Of a stretch of DNA of 64,000 bases, positions 51,701 through 62,294 are shown one piece after another. The position numbers were made by a program, and so were the translations under genes. Source of the DNA: Lepiota brunneoincarnata. Lineage: Eukaryota > Basidiomycota > Agaricomycetes > Agaricales > Agaricaceae. Each line of letters starts with the position of its first letter. The first letter of the stretch is position 1. The notes under the pieces are model-generated. The model saw only the letters and a list, made by a program, of their open reading frames with translations. It did no database searches and was not told where the DNA came from. The stretch spans positions 1,922,001 to 1,986,000 of the forward strand of contig JAEBUN010000004.1 in NCBI GenBank assembly GCA_023014365.1, in the 5' to 3' direction.

Positions 51701-53690
51701 CTGCTCCAGAATTACCTGTTTCTCCAACGACTACAACGACTCGATTTTTCGAAAGGGTATTAAGAAATTCAGTCTTTGCATTAAAGGTTGGCAATCGTTT
51801 CCGTCCCTCAGTGATTATTGCAGGAATGTTCTAGGACAGTTCACGTCAGCACGGGGAATCCGGTGCTGTCTGTTTTGATATTTACCTGACCCTCTCGTCG
51901 TCGAGGGTGTTGTCGCGCACCCTGCACTGCTTGTTTTGTTGAGGTGTTTTGTTTCTCCACTTCGGGTTTGGTCGGTGTCGGCACATCGGACCTGGCTTTA
52001 CGTTCTGGCAGCATATGAGCCATGACGGACGATATATCAGGTGGACCTGCGTCCTCGACGCGAGCCCATTCCTCATCCATGATTGCTATCAGCGTTGTTC
52101 CAAATGAGTATTCAAGTTCCTCGGCATCGGAAATACTGTATAGGGATGAAAGTATACGAGATAGAATGTGCAAGCGCACATATGGTGGTACTTTATCTGA
52201 TGTGATAAACATCGGCGCGTAGTTGGGCCGGGGGTATTGTCGGGGAGCATTGAAGAAAATATGTAAGGTGAGAGGAGCTGTGAGTGATGGCAAGGCGAAG
52301 TGGCCTGCATCCTGGCATTCTGCACCTAGTGATTGCAGCTCATCCTCGTCGAAGTTGAATGGCGCAGTCTTGGGTTCTTCTTCACTGTCTTGGATGCCAA
52401 GCAGCCTTTTCCCCAGTGCTACCATTAACATCGACCAATCATTAAGGATAACGGGGTTTGAGGTATACTCCTGAACGATATGGATTGGCCAACCGGCTTC
52501 TTTAACCGCTTTGTTTTCAATCCATCGTTTCTTTACGTCGCTAGTCCCGGGATGAGCCGAGGAGATGAAAGGACTGGACGAGTTGACTGTCGGGAGGAAT
52601 TGCAAGGGTAGGTCACACTCGGGAGTATGGAGGAGCAGATATTCCAACGCTACTTCAAACGGAGACAGTGTTCCCAGGAGCTTTCCAAGGAGTGGAGAAG
52701 GTTGGGAAAGAAATAAAGTCGCCTTCTTGACTTGTGCACCTGTGAAACCGAGGGTTCCCAGTTGTTTTAAGATATCTGCAAGTGCCTCTTCATGAACGGG
52801 AGAGGCAGTACTGCGTCCATAAAATGCGAATCCCTTGTGATAGGTTAATATCATGCATGTAAATGTACACAGTTAATTTACCTCCTTGATAGCCTCTTCT
52901 ACTTCCTCCCTCAAGGATGATGCCATCTTGACCTCAGGGCTATTGCTATACGGACTGGATGCAGAGTCAGACTTTCTCCCTGGTTGGTTGCTTTCAGTAT
53001 CTCGCTTTCGTGCAGTTTCTGCTTGGCGTTCTTTGACTTCTTGTAAGCTAGCGAAAGGATCAGCACCATACATCCACCGTTGATGTTCTGGTGCAGCCTT
53101 GTGTTCAGCCATTAGCTCATTCCAGTAGTCTCTGGGACCCGGTGGCAGAACGCGGTTTAGTTGCAATCCATTGCAGAACTAGTGTAATATACATGAGAAC
53201 AGCAGTATGATTGTTGGGAGAAGCCGTTACGAACGCGGTACAAACCATATGTTGCGCCCCAGTGCTGAGCCTCGAGGACGGATGGTCGATAGTATGATTG
53301 GAGAGGCGAAAGCCGTACGACTTCTCGTTCTGATGTTTTCCTGTTAATTCTTGCAAGGGTTACGATAAAAGAATACCCGTTGTTTCCATGATGTATCTAA
53401 TAAGTTGTCGGGGGTCGTGAACCAGAGCTTTTGATTCGGGAAGGGGGCTCACAGTGCTAACAACTGGTTTCTCCCATCCTTCTTTTTGACATCTAGGGAT
53501 TTCTGTGCACACGCAAGCGGTGGACGTGACAAGGGGCGTACCTTTCGTGGAGTAGACTCAAGGGATATTTGGACCCAGGAGGAAATAGGGATTTTTTATC
53601 GTCTGATGTGAGTCCGCTGGGGTCGGCTTTTGCTGACTTTGAGGAGTTTCCTGCATTTCCAGATTTTACGATGCCTCTCTTGGTAGGCAT
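48749..53690 (-). CDS. DEVH-box RNA helicase, ucp12/DHX57-like
   Basis: Large DEAH/RHA-type RNA helicase, about 1,400 residues over many short exons. Order: a basic N-terminus; 'AQHWGATYGLYR', 'GPRDYWNELM'; a UBA-like helix set ('LADILKQLGTLGFTGAQV'); an RWD-like domain ('LTLHIFFNAPRQYPRPNYAP'). The helicase core has Walker A '[10 protein letters not shown]' (split by an intron), Ia 'TQPRRISAISVANRVS', motif II 'VVDEVHERSLDGDFLL' (intron inside), motif III 'LMSATI', motif V '[19 protein letters not shown]' and motif VI 'QRRGRAGR'. The HA2/OB region ('NPNLLKAVILGGLWPRVARV') and 'PMYALLLFGGPVSVNHVKGG' follow, ending 'LSLLVRDGMTE'. One frame change lies near 49456-49464. The DEVH rather than DEAH motif and the UBA+RWD arrangement suggest the DHX57/ucp12 group. 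It starts 160 bases from PRP22, head to head. Confidence 0.86.
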
Positions 53691-53850
53691 CTTGTGAAAT
53701 GGTGCGATGGAATCTACAAAAACGTGAATGCAGTCAGAAATTAATCAAAAACGTCTGCACAGCCATCGAAGAGCCTGAATCGTTAATTATGTAAGCCTTG
53801 GCGGAGGTTCTGCTCAGGTCCAAAGCCCCGCTCACTCTACAACGACGATA
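53691..53850. promoter_or_regulatory. Shared divergent promoter of two RNA helicase genes
   Basis: Only 160 bases separate the ATG of the DEVH helicase (minus) from that of PRP22 (plus), so both promoters and leaders must overlap here. No TATA box is obvious, consistent with housekeeping expression (inference). Confidence 0.55.
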
Positions 53851-56800
53851 ATGGCCGACCATGACATCTACAACCTGGAGTTTCTCTCCCTAGTTGCAAA
53901 AATTAGTCAGGAGCTCGTAAACCATCTCAATCTTGACGACAAAGTCCTAGCCGAATTCCTCATTGCGCTTCACGAAGAGTGTAGTGGCAGTCTACCCGCT
54001 TTCAAAGCCAAACTAAAAGAGACGGAAGCCCGCTTCTCCGATTCTTTTGTCGAGAATGTGGACCGGCTTATTCTTAGCATGCACCCGAAATACAAGAAAC
54101 GGAAGCAGAAAACGAATGGGAAGGTCAAGGAGAACGAGGCGGAGTTGGACGAGGCGGAGCGGAAAAGGCGTATGTTCCCCGGACTCGCCTTAAAAAACCA
54201 GGAACTTCCAATCGCGGTGCCGGATGACGTGTTTCTGAAGGAGCTGGGTGACATTGTAAATGGACGAAAGCAACCCATTGCCGACGAGGAACCACCACTC
54301 AAGCGGCAAAAACGCTCGTCTTCCCCCTCGAATCGCGATCCTAGTCCCATTCGGGGGAGGAGATACGATGATAGGCGCAGTCGTTACGATGATAGACGTG
54401 GCGCTGGCGCTTTGGATGAAAAACCTGTATTGTACAAGGTTTATAACGGAAAAGTCACGGGTCTCAAGGATTTTGGTGCGTTTGTTGTAATGGAAGGTAT
54501 TGCTGGTCGGGCAGAAGGCAAGTGTACCCTGTCCTTTCGTTTGCTATGGATGTCATATTAACTAAATCGTTAGGCATGGTGCACGTTTCCAACATCCAGG
54601 CTGGTGCAAGAGCGAACTCTGCCGGTGACTTGCTTAGCCGCGGCCAACCTGTCAAGGTCAAGGTTTTAAGCGTAGCAGGGGGTCGAATTGGACTTTCCAT
54701 GAAAGATGTGGATCAAGTAACTGGGCGTGATTTGACGCCGTACCTCCGTATCAAGTCGGAAGCAGAGCTTGAGGAAGAGCGAGCTTATGCCTCTCGTGCA
54801 TCTTCTGGTGCTAATGCAGTTCCTCTGCGTTCAAAGGATGAAGCACCAGTCAGATCTGCTAAGAGGCTCACATCACCGGAACGCTGGGAAATCAAACAAC
54901 TTATATCATCCGGTGCCATTGACGCATCCGAATATCCCGAGCTTGACGAAGAAATGAATAACCCCATGGCTCATGTAGAGGTGGAGGAGGAGTTGGATAT
55001 CGAGATCCGGGAAGAGGAGCCACCTTTTCTTGCGGGACAGACGAGTCGAACACTCGATCTCAGTCCTGTCAAAATTGTCAAAGCCCCCGATGGTTCCCTC
55101 AATAGGGCAGCTTTGAATGGTGCATCTCTCGCTAAGGAACGGCGTGAGCTGCGTCAACAAGAAGCAAATGAGCAGGCGGATTCTCAAGCGCAGGATTTCA
55201 GTCAGCCATGGTTGGATCCTATGTCTAAGGAGTCGGACAAAGTTTTCGCTCAGGATCTGCGTGGGAGCTTGAAAAGCCAGAAAGTTGGAGAAATGCCAGG
55301 GTGGAAGGAGCAAAGTTTCAATAAGGCGACAACTTTCGGAGAAATCACAACCCTTAGTATACAGGAGCAACGCAAGAACTTGCCCATTTACAAGCTGAGA
55401 GACCAACTATTGCAAGCCATTAACGATGTACGTTCTGACCCCAATTTCGACATCTGGCACAACATTGACTATTTGTACAGCATCAAGTTCTGATCGTGGT
55501 CGGTGACACTGGTTCGGGAAAGACGACACAAATGGTTCAGTACCTTGCCGAGGCAGGGTATGCTGACAGGGGCAGAATCGGATGTACCCAACCACGTCGT
55601 GTAGCTGCTATGTCGGTTGCTAAGCGAGTCGCGGAGGAAGTTGGGTGTCGTCTTGGGCAAGAAGTTGGATATACCATCCGCTTCGAGGATTGTACCAGTC
55701 CTGAAACGCGAATCAAGTACATGACAGATGGCATGCTGCAGCGTGAATGTTTAATCGATCCGCTATGCAGTGCCTACTCGGTTGTCATGTTGGACGAGGC
55801 TCATGAGAGGACGATCGCCACTGATGTGCTATTTGGCCTGCTCAAAAGTAAGCATGCCTATAAGCTGAGGAACTACTTACTAAACATATTTTCAGAGGCC
55901 GTCAAACGCCGCCCTGACCTCAAACTCATTGTGACATCCGCAACACTTGATGCTGAGAAGTTCTCGAAATACTTCTTCGGCTGTCCCATTTTTACCATCC
56001 CAGGACGGACATACCCTGTTGAAATCCTGTATACCAAAGAGCCGGAAACGGACTACCTCGATGCATCCCTGATCACTGTCATGCAGATCCACCTTTCCGA
56101 GCCACCAGGCGACGTCCTCCTGTTCCTCACTGGGCAGGAGGAAATTGACACAGCATGCGAAATCCTGTTCGAGCGCATGAAGGCCTTAGGTCCCAAGGTC
56201 CCTGAACTTATCATCCTTCCTATATATTCAGCTCTACCTTCCGAGGTACAGTCGCGGGTATTCGAGCCTACTCCACCGGGAGCCCGCAAGGTGGTTATTG
56301 CCACCAATGTTGCGGAAACAAGTTTGACGATCCCAGGAATCTATTATGTCATCGACCCAGGTTTCTCGAAGCAGAATGCGTATGACCCTCGGCTTGGTAT
56401 GGACTCGCTTGTTGTCATGCCCATCTCGCAAGCCCAAGCCCGTCAGCGCGCGGGTCGTGCAGGACGAACAGGTCCCGGGAAATGCTACCGTTTGTATACA
56501 GAAGCCGCCTACAGGAACGAGATGCTACCCAACTCCATACCCGATATTCAACGAACCAACCTATCTTACATCATACTCCAACTTAAAGCCATGGGTATTA
56601 ATGACCTTCTAAGCTTTGACTTCATGGATCCGCCGCCTGCGCAGACAATGTTGACGGCGCTGGGAAATCTCTATGCCCTGTCAGCATTGGATGACGAGGG
56701 ACTGTTGACGAGGTTGGGTCGCAAAATGGCAGACTTCCCGATGGAGCCGCCCCTTGCAAAGATGGTTATTGCATCGGTCGACCTTGGATGTTCGGAGGAG

Positions 56801-57540
56801 ATCTTGTCCATCGTTGCCATGCTTTCCGTGCAGACAGTGTTTTATAGACCTAAGGAGAAGCAGGCACAAGCGGATTCGAAGAAGGCAAAGTTCCACCAGC
56901 CAGAGGGGGATCACCTCACCTTACTAACGGTCTATACCGGATGGAAGGCGGCCAGCTTTTCCAATCCTTGGTGCTATGAAAACTTCATCCAGGCAAGAAG
57001 TATGCGAAGGGCGCAGGATGTTAGGAAACAACTGCTTGGCATCATGGATAGGTATGCAATCGTGCAATTGTTGATCAAGGTTGATGATGCACCGGAACTT
57101 ACTTCTTTTCTAACAGGTATAAGCATGATGTTACCTCGGCCGGTAGGGACTATAATCTTGTTCGCAAGGCGATTTGTTCCGGATTCTTCCGACATGCGGC
57201 TAAAAAGGATCCATCAGAGGGCTACAAAACCCTCGCTGAAGGCACCCCTGTCTATATCCACCCCTCATCGGCGCTTTTCAACAGAAATCCTGAGTGGCTG
57301 GTGTACCATGAACTGATCTTGACGACGCGGGAGTATTGTCATAATGTGACCGTGGTTGAACCCAGGTGGCTGGTGGAATTTGCGCCGATGTTCTTCAAGG
57401 TCGCGGATGCCAACAAGATCAGCAAACGCAAAAAACAGGAGAAGATCGAACCTCTGTACAACAAGTACGAGAAGCCGGACGAGTGGCGTTTGTCAAAAGT
57501 CAGACGGAGTGCGAGATCTGTGAGTGAATTTTCATCATAG
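53851..57540 (+). CDS. PRP22: Pre-mRNA splicing DEAH helicase PRP22/DHX8
   Basis: Spliceosomal ATPase that releases spliced mRNA. Five exons: 53851-54517, 54574-55427, 55481-55847, 55896-57051 and 57117-57540, totalling 1,155 residues with an intact frame. N-terminal helices are followed by an RS-like basic stretch. An S1 RNA-binding domain follows (about residues 190-262: '[15 protein letters not shown]', 'GMVHVSNIQ', 'GRIGLSM'), then the conserved linker '[17 protein letters not shown]'. Core motifs: '[10 protein letters not shown]' (about residue 518), '[18 protein letters not shown]', 'MLDEAHERT', '[12 protein letters not shown]', '[14 protein letters not shown]' and '[18 protein letters not shown]'. 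The C-terminal HA2/OB part has 'YIHPSSALF'. Intron 1 (54518-54573) begins GCAAGT, not GT, and splits the S1 domain. Orthology to PRP22 is secure because of the S1 domain. Confidence 0.96.
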
Positions 57541-58028
57541 GGCCTGTTCTGAATTACCAGTGTTAACATATTACTGTAGTCTCAAACCTTTGGCTGAAAG
57601 CGAGCATAGAACTCGTATATATCCTTTTCTTACTTCCTGTTGCTCTCGATGTATTATTGTAATACTCTGCTTTCATTGTCCGGTAATCGAGCCTTTGGCA
57701 TCCAACATTTGACGACGCGGATTATATTCCACAGGGAACGGAAAACAATACAATTACAATAAAGCTATGTCATGGCCTTCTCATCGCCCAGTATTCGTCG
57801 CGCGGCTCCCGCACAAAGTTGTTGCGGGGAAGTTTTATCCATGGAAGAACATTGTCATGATATAAGCCCCGAGAATATGAAATCGAGGGTTGAAAAAGTT
57901 GAAAACCCAAAAAGAGTAGCGAGGTCTTGGACAGTCGCGGCCCTTTAGATTATTTCAATTAAATCAAATGAACACAGCAGGCTATAGGCTCACTGTTTCC
58001 TTCCAAACAAGGATACTCCGTTGACCCC
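57541..58028. other. Convergent intergenic region
   Basis: Nearly 490 bases between the stops of PRP22 (plus) and the NTF2-like gene (minus). It should contain both 3' untranslated regions. No coding signal is seen. Confidence 0.4.
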
Positions 58029-58633
58029 TCACCCAACGAATCTCAAAGCATCGGCACTGACATAATACTTGGCCACCTCGCCCGGTTTTATGGTAGCGCT
58101 GGAGTCCGGGACGAGCACAAAGGTTTGCGAAAAGACACGAGGGTGCCCATCCACTGTTTTGGCTGGGGTATTGGGTGGATTCCCACTGGGACCGAGGCCA
58201 TGGGTGACATTTCCTGAGACTGCGACTAGCAATGACGGCGGTGAAGTCCCTGAGCTTGAGATGAGGAAAGCCGTGCGTAAAGCGAGGTAATGCTTACCAG
58301 GGATAGGGTGGCAATCAAATGACTGAACATCGTGTTTCGTCATAGGCATATTTTGAATCAGCTGTTGGAGCCCGTCAAGACCTTGGAAAGGTTTTCCATT
58401 CCATGTTAGGGATGAGGACGGGCGATAAAATTGGGGAAGGTCTGCTAGTCGAGTCGCCGAGTCATAGGCCGTGTAGTAGAGGCGCGTAAAGTGGTCGGCT
58501 GCTCGAGTTGCAATCTCTATACTGCAGACTCCTTTGCCGTTAGATGGATGGGAATAATCAAGAGATGATGTGCTCACTCTTGACGTCCAAGCGCTGTGGT
58601 CGTCGGAGGCGGATTAGCCGGAGCAGCGGCCAT
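58029..58633 (-). CDS. NTF2-like protein, probable mRNA-export cofactor (Mtr2/NXT1 type)
   Basis: NTF2-fold protein likely to pair with Mex67/NXF1 in nuclear mRNA export. Two exons on the minus strand: 58578-58633 encoding 'MAAAPANPPPTTTALGRQ', and 58029-58521. The intron (about 58522-58577) is placed so the join reads 'DIEIATRAADHFTRLYYTAYD', the first NTF2 helix. Further landmarks are 'FYRPSSSLTWNGKPFQGLDG', 'VQSFDCHPIPG', 'SLLVAVSGNVTHG', 'RVFSQTFVLVPD' and 'YYVSADALRFV'. The domain is complete and the frame is clean. A plain NTF2 (Ran import) is a weaker alternative because of the longer N-terminus and loop. Confidence 0.82.
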
Positions 58634-58851
58634 ATTGACCGACAGCAGTGAGGGTCGTGGAATGAAATGAACGTTACTGACCGCCCATGAAGTTAAATAA
58701 TGGTATCACGTGACTCTTGGACAATTTCAATACTGAATTCAGTTTGGAATGCTAAGAAAACCCTAAGGAAATGTACATAAGATGACAAGAAATCGAGTAC
58801 TGATAAAATCAAGAGTGTCGCTCACTCCAGCTCTTGAACCTTCCCTCAACA

Positions 58852-59993
58852 ATGGCGGCGATCGGTGGTGTTCTTATCGAAGTTTGTGTTGACTCTGTCG
58901 AGTCCGCAATCAAGTGAGTGGTTCCTTGACTTGGTGCAGGGCCAAGGAACTCGACTACGCCAACAGTGCAGTGCAAGGAGGCGCAGACAGGCTGGAGTTG
59001 TGCGCCAACCTCGGTGCAGGTGGAGGGACTACACCGAGTCTGGGGCTTCTAAAGCTGGTGAAACGCGCGGTGAAGGACACGCCTATCATGGTAAGCTACT
59101 GAAAGCTCTTTTGCCGTGGTACTGGCGTGACATCTTATTTGATAGGTTATGATCCGACCACGAGTGGGGGATTTTCTGTACTCTGACTTTGAGTTGGAGG
59201 TTATGTTGGAGGACATTCGCGCTTTTAAGGATCTCGGCGTTCGTGGTTTTGTCGTTGGAATTCTCACGCGAGATGGACGCGTGGATGTGGAGCGTATGAG
59301 GAGGTCAGCAGCATTGGACCTATATTCCTGCTGTTGCTCACATTGTCCAGGGTCGTTGATGAAATTCTACCATTGGAAGGTGAGTATGGTTCGCTAATAA
59401 GCATAACATGTCCCTTCTGACACCATTACAAGTGTGTTTCCATCGCGCTTTTGATATGACGAAAGATGGAGAAGCAGGTAAGGCGTCCAACATTAAGGTT
59501 CGGGCATGGCTTAAACAAAACGCAAGCACTTCGCGACATCACGGAAATCGGAGGGGTATCACGAATTTTGACGAGGTAAGTAAGCGCCACCAGGATCCAC
59601 TGCTACCCTTCCAACGCCTAGGCTTTTGACAGCGGTCAGGAAACGACGGTCGCACGGGCGCTACCGAAGATGGAATCATTATTCCGCCTGGCAAAAACAC
59701 TGGTCGACCATGAGGTATGGGGTCTGACCATCCTGCCCGGCTCTGGGATCAACGCGAAGACGGCGCCAGAAATCATAGAGAGGCTTCTACCCCTTGGGCT
59801 CCGTGAAGTTCATCTGAGTGGAGGACGGTGGGTGGCCAACAATATGGTCTTCAAGCGGCCGAACATGGGAATGGGGCTTGGGGGGGAAAGCGAGTGGGGT
59901 GTTTGGCGTACTCAGACAGACAAAGTGAGGGATGTGCGGAAAGTGGTGGACGGGATGGTGGATGATTTTATCCACAAAAAGGCGTCCATGTGA
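58852..59993 (+). CDS. Copper homeostasis protein CutC
   Basis: CutC family TIM-barrel protein; implicated in copper handling, with an uncertain biochemical activity. Seven exons: 58852-58913, 58967-59090, 59146-59303, 59351-59379, 59433-59477, 59527-59575 and 59633-59993. Motifs: 'LIEVCVDSVESAINAVQGGA', 'RLELCANLGAGGGTTPS', 'VMIRPRVGDFLYSD', 'FVVGILTRDGRVD', 'CFHRAFDM', 'GGVSRILTSGQ', 'ILPGSGINAKT' and 'REVHLSGG'. The first intron could end at 58939 (26 nt), but the acceptor at 58966 restores the conserved NAVQGGADRLELC. The frame is intact. A Ctr transporter lies 24 kb away; nothing in the sequence links them. Confidence 0.92.
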
Positions 59994-60099
59994 TTATTTA
60001 GGAGTGACATTCGAAAAATAATTTGAATTCAATTTCGACACTGTCTTCATGAATGATGAAACAATAGCGACCCGCCGGATTGGGAGTGGTATCTGACTT

Positions 60100-62086
60100 A
60101 TGGGGATAGAAGCGCGACCCGCGTCGGCCCCAGAAACTATAAATTGGACGAGACCTCCCTTAATATTTCACAAACACCCTGCTAGCATGGATAAGAAACC
60201 TAGGATCTGGTGGTCTAACATCATCTTTTTCCTAGGCACTCACCTTGCCGCTCTTGTTGGTCTCTACTACTGGCCCATATATGCTCTTCCGCGCGCCACG
60301 ATTTGGTTAACCATTGTTTCGTGGCAGTTATCATGTTTTGGGTCGGTCCTTCAATCCCAAATAAGCCTCCTACTCACCCACCCATGGTGCCCCGCAGTAT
60401 TACGATAGGCTATCACCGCCTCTACTCCCACAAAGCCTTCAGGGCTTGTTTCGCCCTTCGGATTGTGCTGGCAGCGCTGGGAACGTCCGCCCATCAGGGC
60501 TCAATCCGAGTAAGTTTCTCATTGGACCTTTCGAAAAGAGCCCGGGCTCTAATTCTCTCCACAGTGGTGGTGCGTATTCTGTTTCCAAGTCTCCGCGAAA
60601 GCGGCTGCTTTAACCCCAAACCAGGTGTCTGCGGCACAGACTTCACCATGTATGCTTTCACCCTTTCCTGATGTACTGAGAATTGTGTTTGACAATCCCT
60701 AGAGGTTTACGGATGATCCCGTCCACGATCCGTTAGCAATCATCATACGTCTCTATGCTAGAATGGCGAGATCTGACTAGATTGCTCCAGCTATGCGGCC
60801 ACCCGCGGTTTGATTTATTCCCACATCGGATGGATATTTTTCAAGCCTACTTACGGAAAACTCGGCGTCATTGAGACAGAAGATCTGGATAGGGATCCCA
60901 GTAAGCCTTTAAAAGCCCTCAATAGCATACACTCACCAATATGGTCCAGTCGTTCGCATACAACATAAATATTACCGTTTGTTGGTGTTTTCTGTCGAAA
61001 GCGCATGAGCTAAAGATGGATATCAGACGTTCTAGCCATCCTCCTCGGATTCGTTTTTCCAACTGCATTGGCTTCGTTGTGGGAGGACTCGTGCGGGGGA
61101 TTTATATGGGGGGGATTAGTTGCTCGGATCCTTGGTGGGTTGCTCACGTTGACGACGTAATTTCATTGACAACTTCCGCTATCTAGTGTGGCACTGCACA
61201 TTTCTCGTAAACTCGTAAGAGACTCGCAAGCCGCAAATCACTTGATTTTCACGTCACTACCTGTGTAGTCTTGCCCATTGGAACGGTCTGCAACCATACT
61301 CTGACGAGAACTCCTCAAGAGGGAACCTGGTGTGTCCCTCTCAAATCCTATTTGAATGCGTTGAAGCTAATAGACTGGTCATTATGGCAGATCTTAGCCC
61401 TGTTGACTTGTGGAGAGGGAAACCATAACTTTGTGAGTATTTGACTATTTTTATCCGTCCTTGATAGCCGAACTGATCAAATGAGAGAAGCATGTTAGCT
61501 TTTGTTCTTGAGCGCTCTGGCAGGGTCTCTCTCACTGACAATTACGTTCAGCATGCGTTCCCTCATGACTTCAGGTCCGGACCTTCGATAATGGACTGGG
61601 ATCCATCTAAATGGGCCATTCTCCTGTTTCATCAGCTTGGACTCGCAACTAGACTACGACGGGCCAAGGACCAAGATATCAAAGATGGCTTGGAATATAT
61701 GCGACTCAAAAAGCAAGGTATAACACCACCCAATACAGAGGATACTGTTCCGGTCTGGACACGGGGCCAGCTCGAAGAGCACCTTGATAACACCACTCGC
61801 TGTTTGATCTTAGTTGATGGGTACATTGTTGATGCAACTCCGTATCTTCCGGAGCATGTGAGTCCTCATGGCTCTTTTGGAGTATCCGTGTCTGAAACGA
61901 CCTGAATCTCAGCCTGGGGGTTCCAAACTTGTTTGCGGCTATGCGCTGAAGCATGCATATGTACGGAAGGAGGATCCCGAGTCGTGGCCAGACGCATCTG
62001 CCGCATTTTATGGTGGGATGAATATTCACTCCTGGGGGGCGAATGAACAGATGAAGAAATTGCGCATTGCCAGGCTAATGTGTTAA
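60100..62086 (+). CDS. Delta-9 fatty acid desaturase with cytochrome b5 domain, extremely small exons
   Basis: ER-membrane stearoyl-type desaturase (OLE1 family). I resolve 14 exons. The His boxes are 'GYHRLYSH' (exon 2), 'LRHRLHH' (exons 3-4) and 'GNHNFHHAFPHDF'. The last is complete only if a 3-nt exon CAT (61491-61493), flanked by two 58-nt introns, is included. Exon 3 is only 5 nt (60565-60569, TGGTG), again between introns of about 55 nt, and restores 'SIRWWCLRHRLHH'. Exons 4, 5, 7 and 9 are 25-29 nt. Hydrophobic segments ('IIFFLGTHLAALVGLYYW', 'VLAILLGFVFPTALASLW') fit the family. The C-terminus has 'LEEHLDNTTRCLILVDGYIV', heme-binding 'LPEHPGG' and 'GGMNIHSWGANEQ'. No frame errors. Confidence 0.92.
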
Positions 62087-62294
62087 ATCTCATCAACCTT
62101 TAGAATACAAGGAACGCCGAATGTTTTAAGAGTAGCGAAAATTATTCGAGTATAATTGTCACGTGACTGAGCGAGCAATGTCAGGGATGTTTTGCTGGAC
62201 TCAGTAACGGATATTGGCTGAGCATTGGCCTCCCGAACTATTTACAGTACACCCTTCAAAACCAAGGAATAGGAAGCCACGGACCAAGGCCAGA

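Noticed and set aside
58914..58939. A 26-nt intron in CutC
   Set aside because: The acceptor at 58966 gives a normal 53-nt intron and restores the conserved NAVQGGADRLELC segment.
34134..59993. Functional copper cluster (Ctr plus CutC)
   Set aside because: The genes are 24 kb apart with many unrelated genes between; co-occurrence is probably chance.
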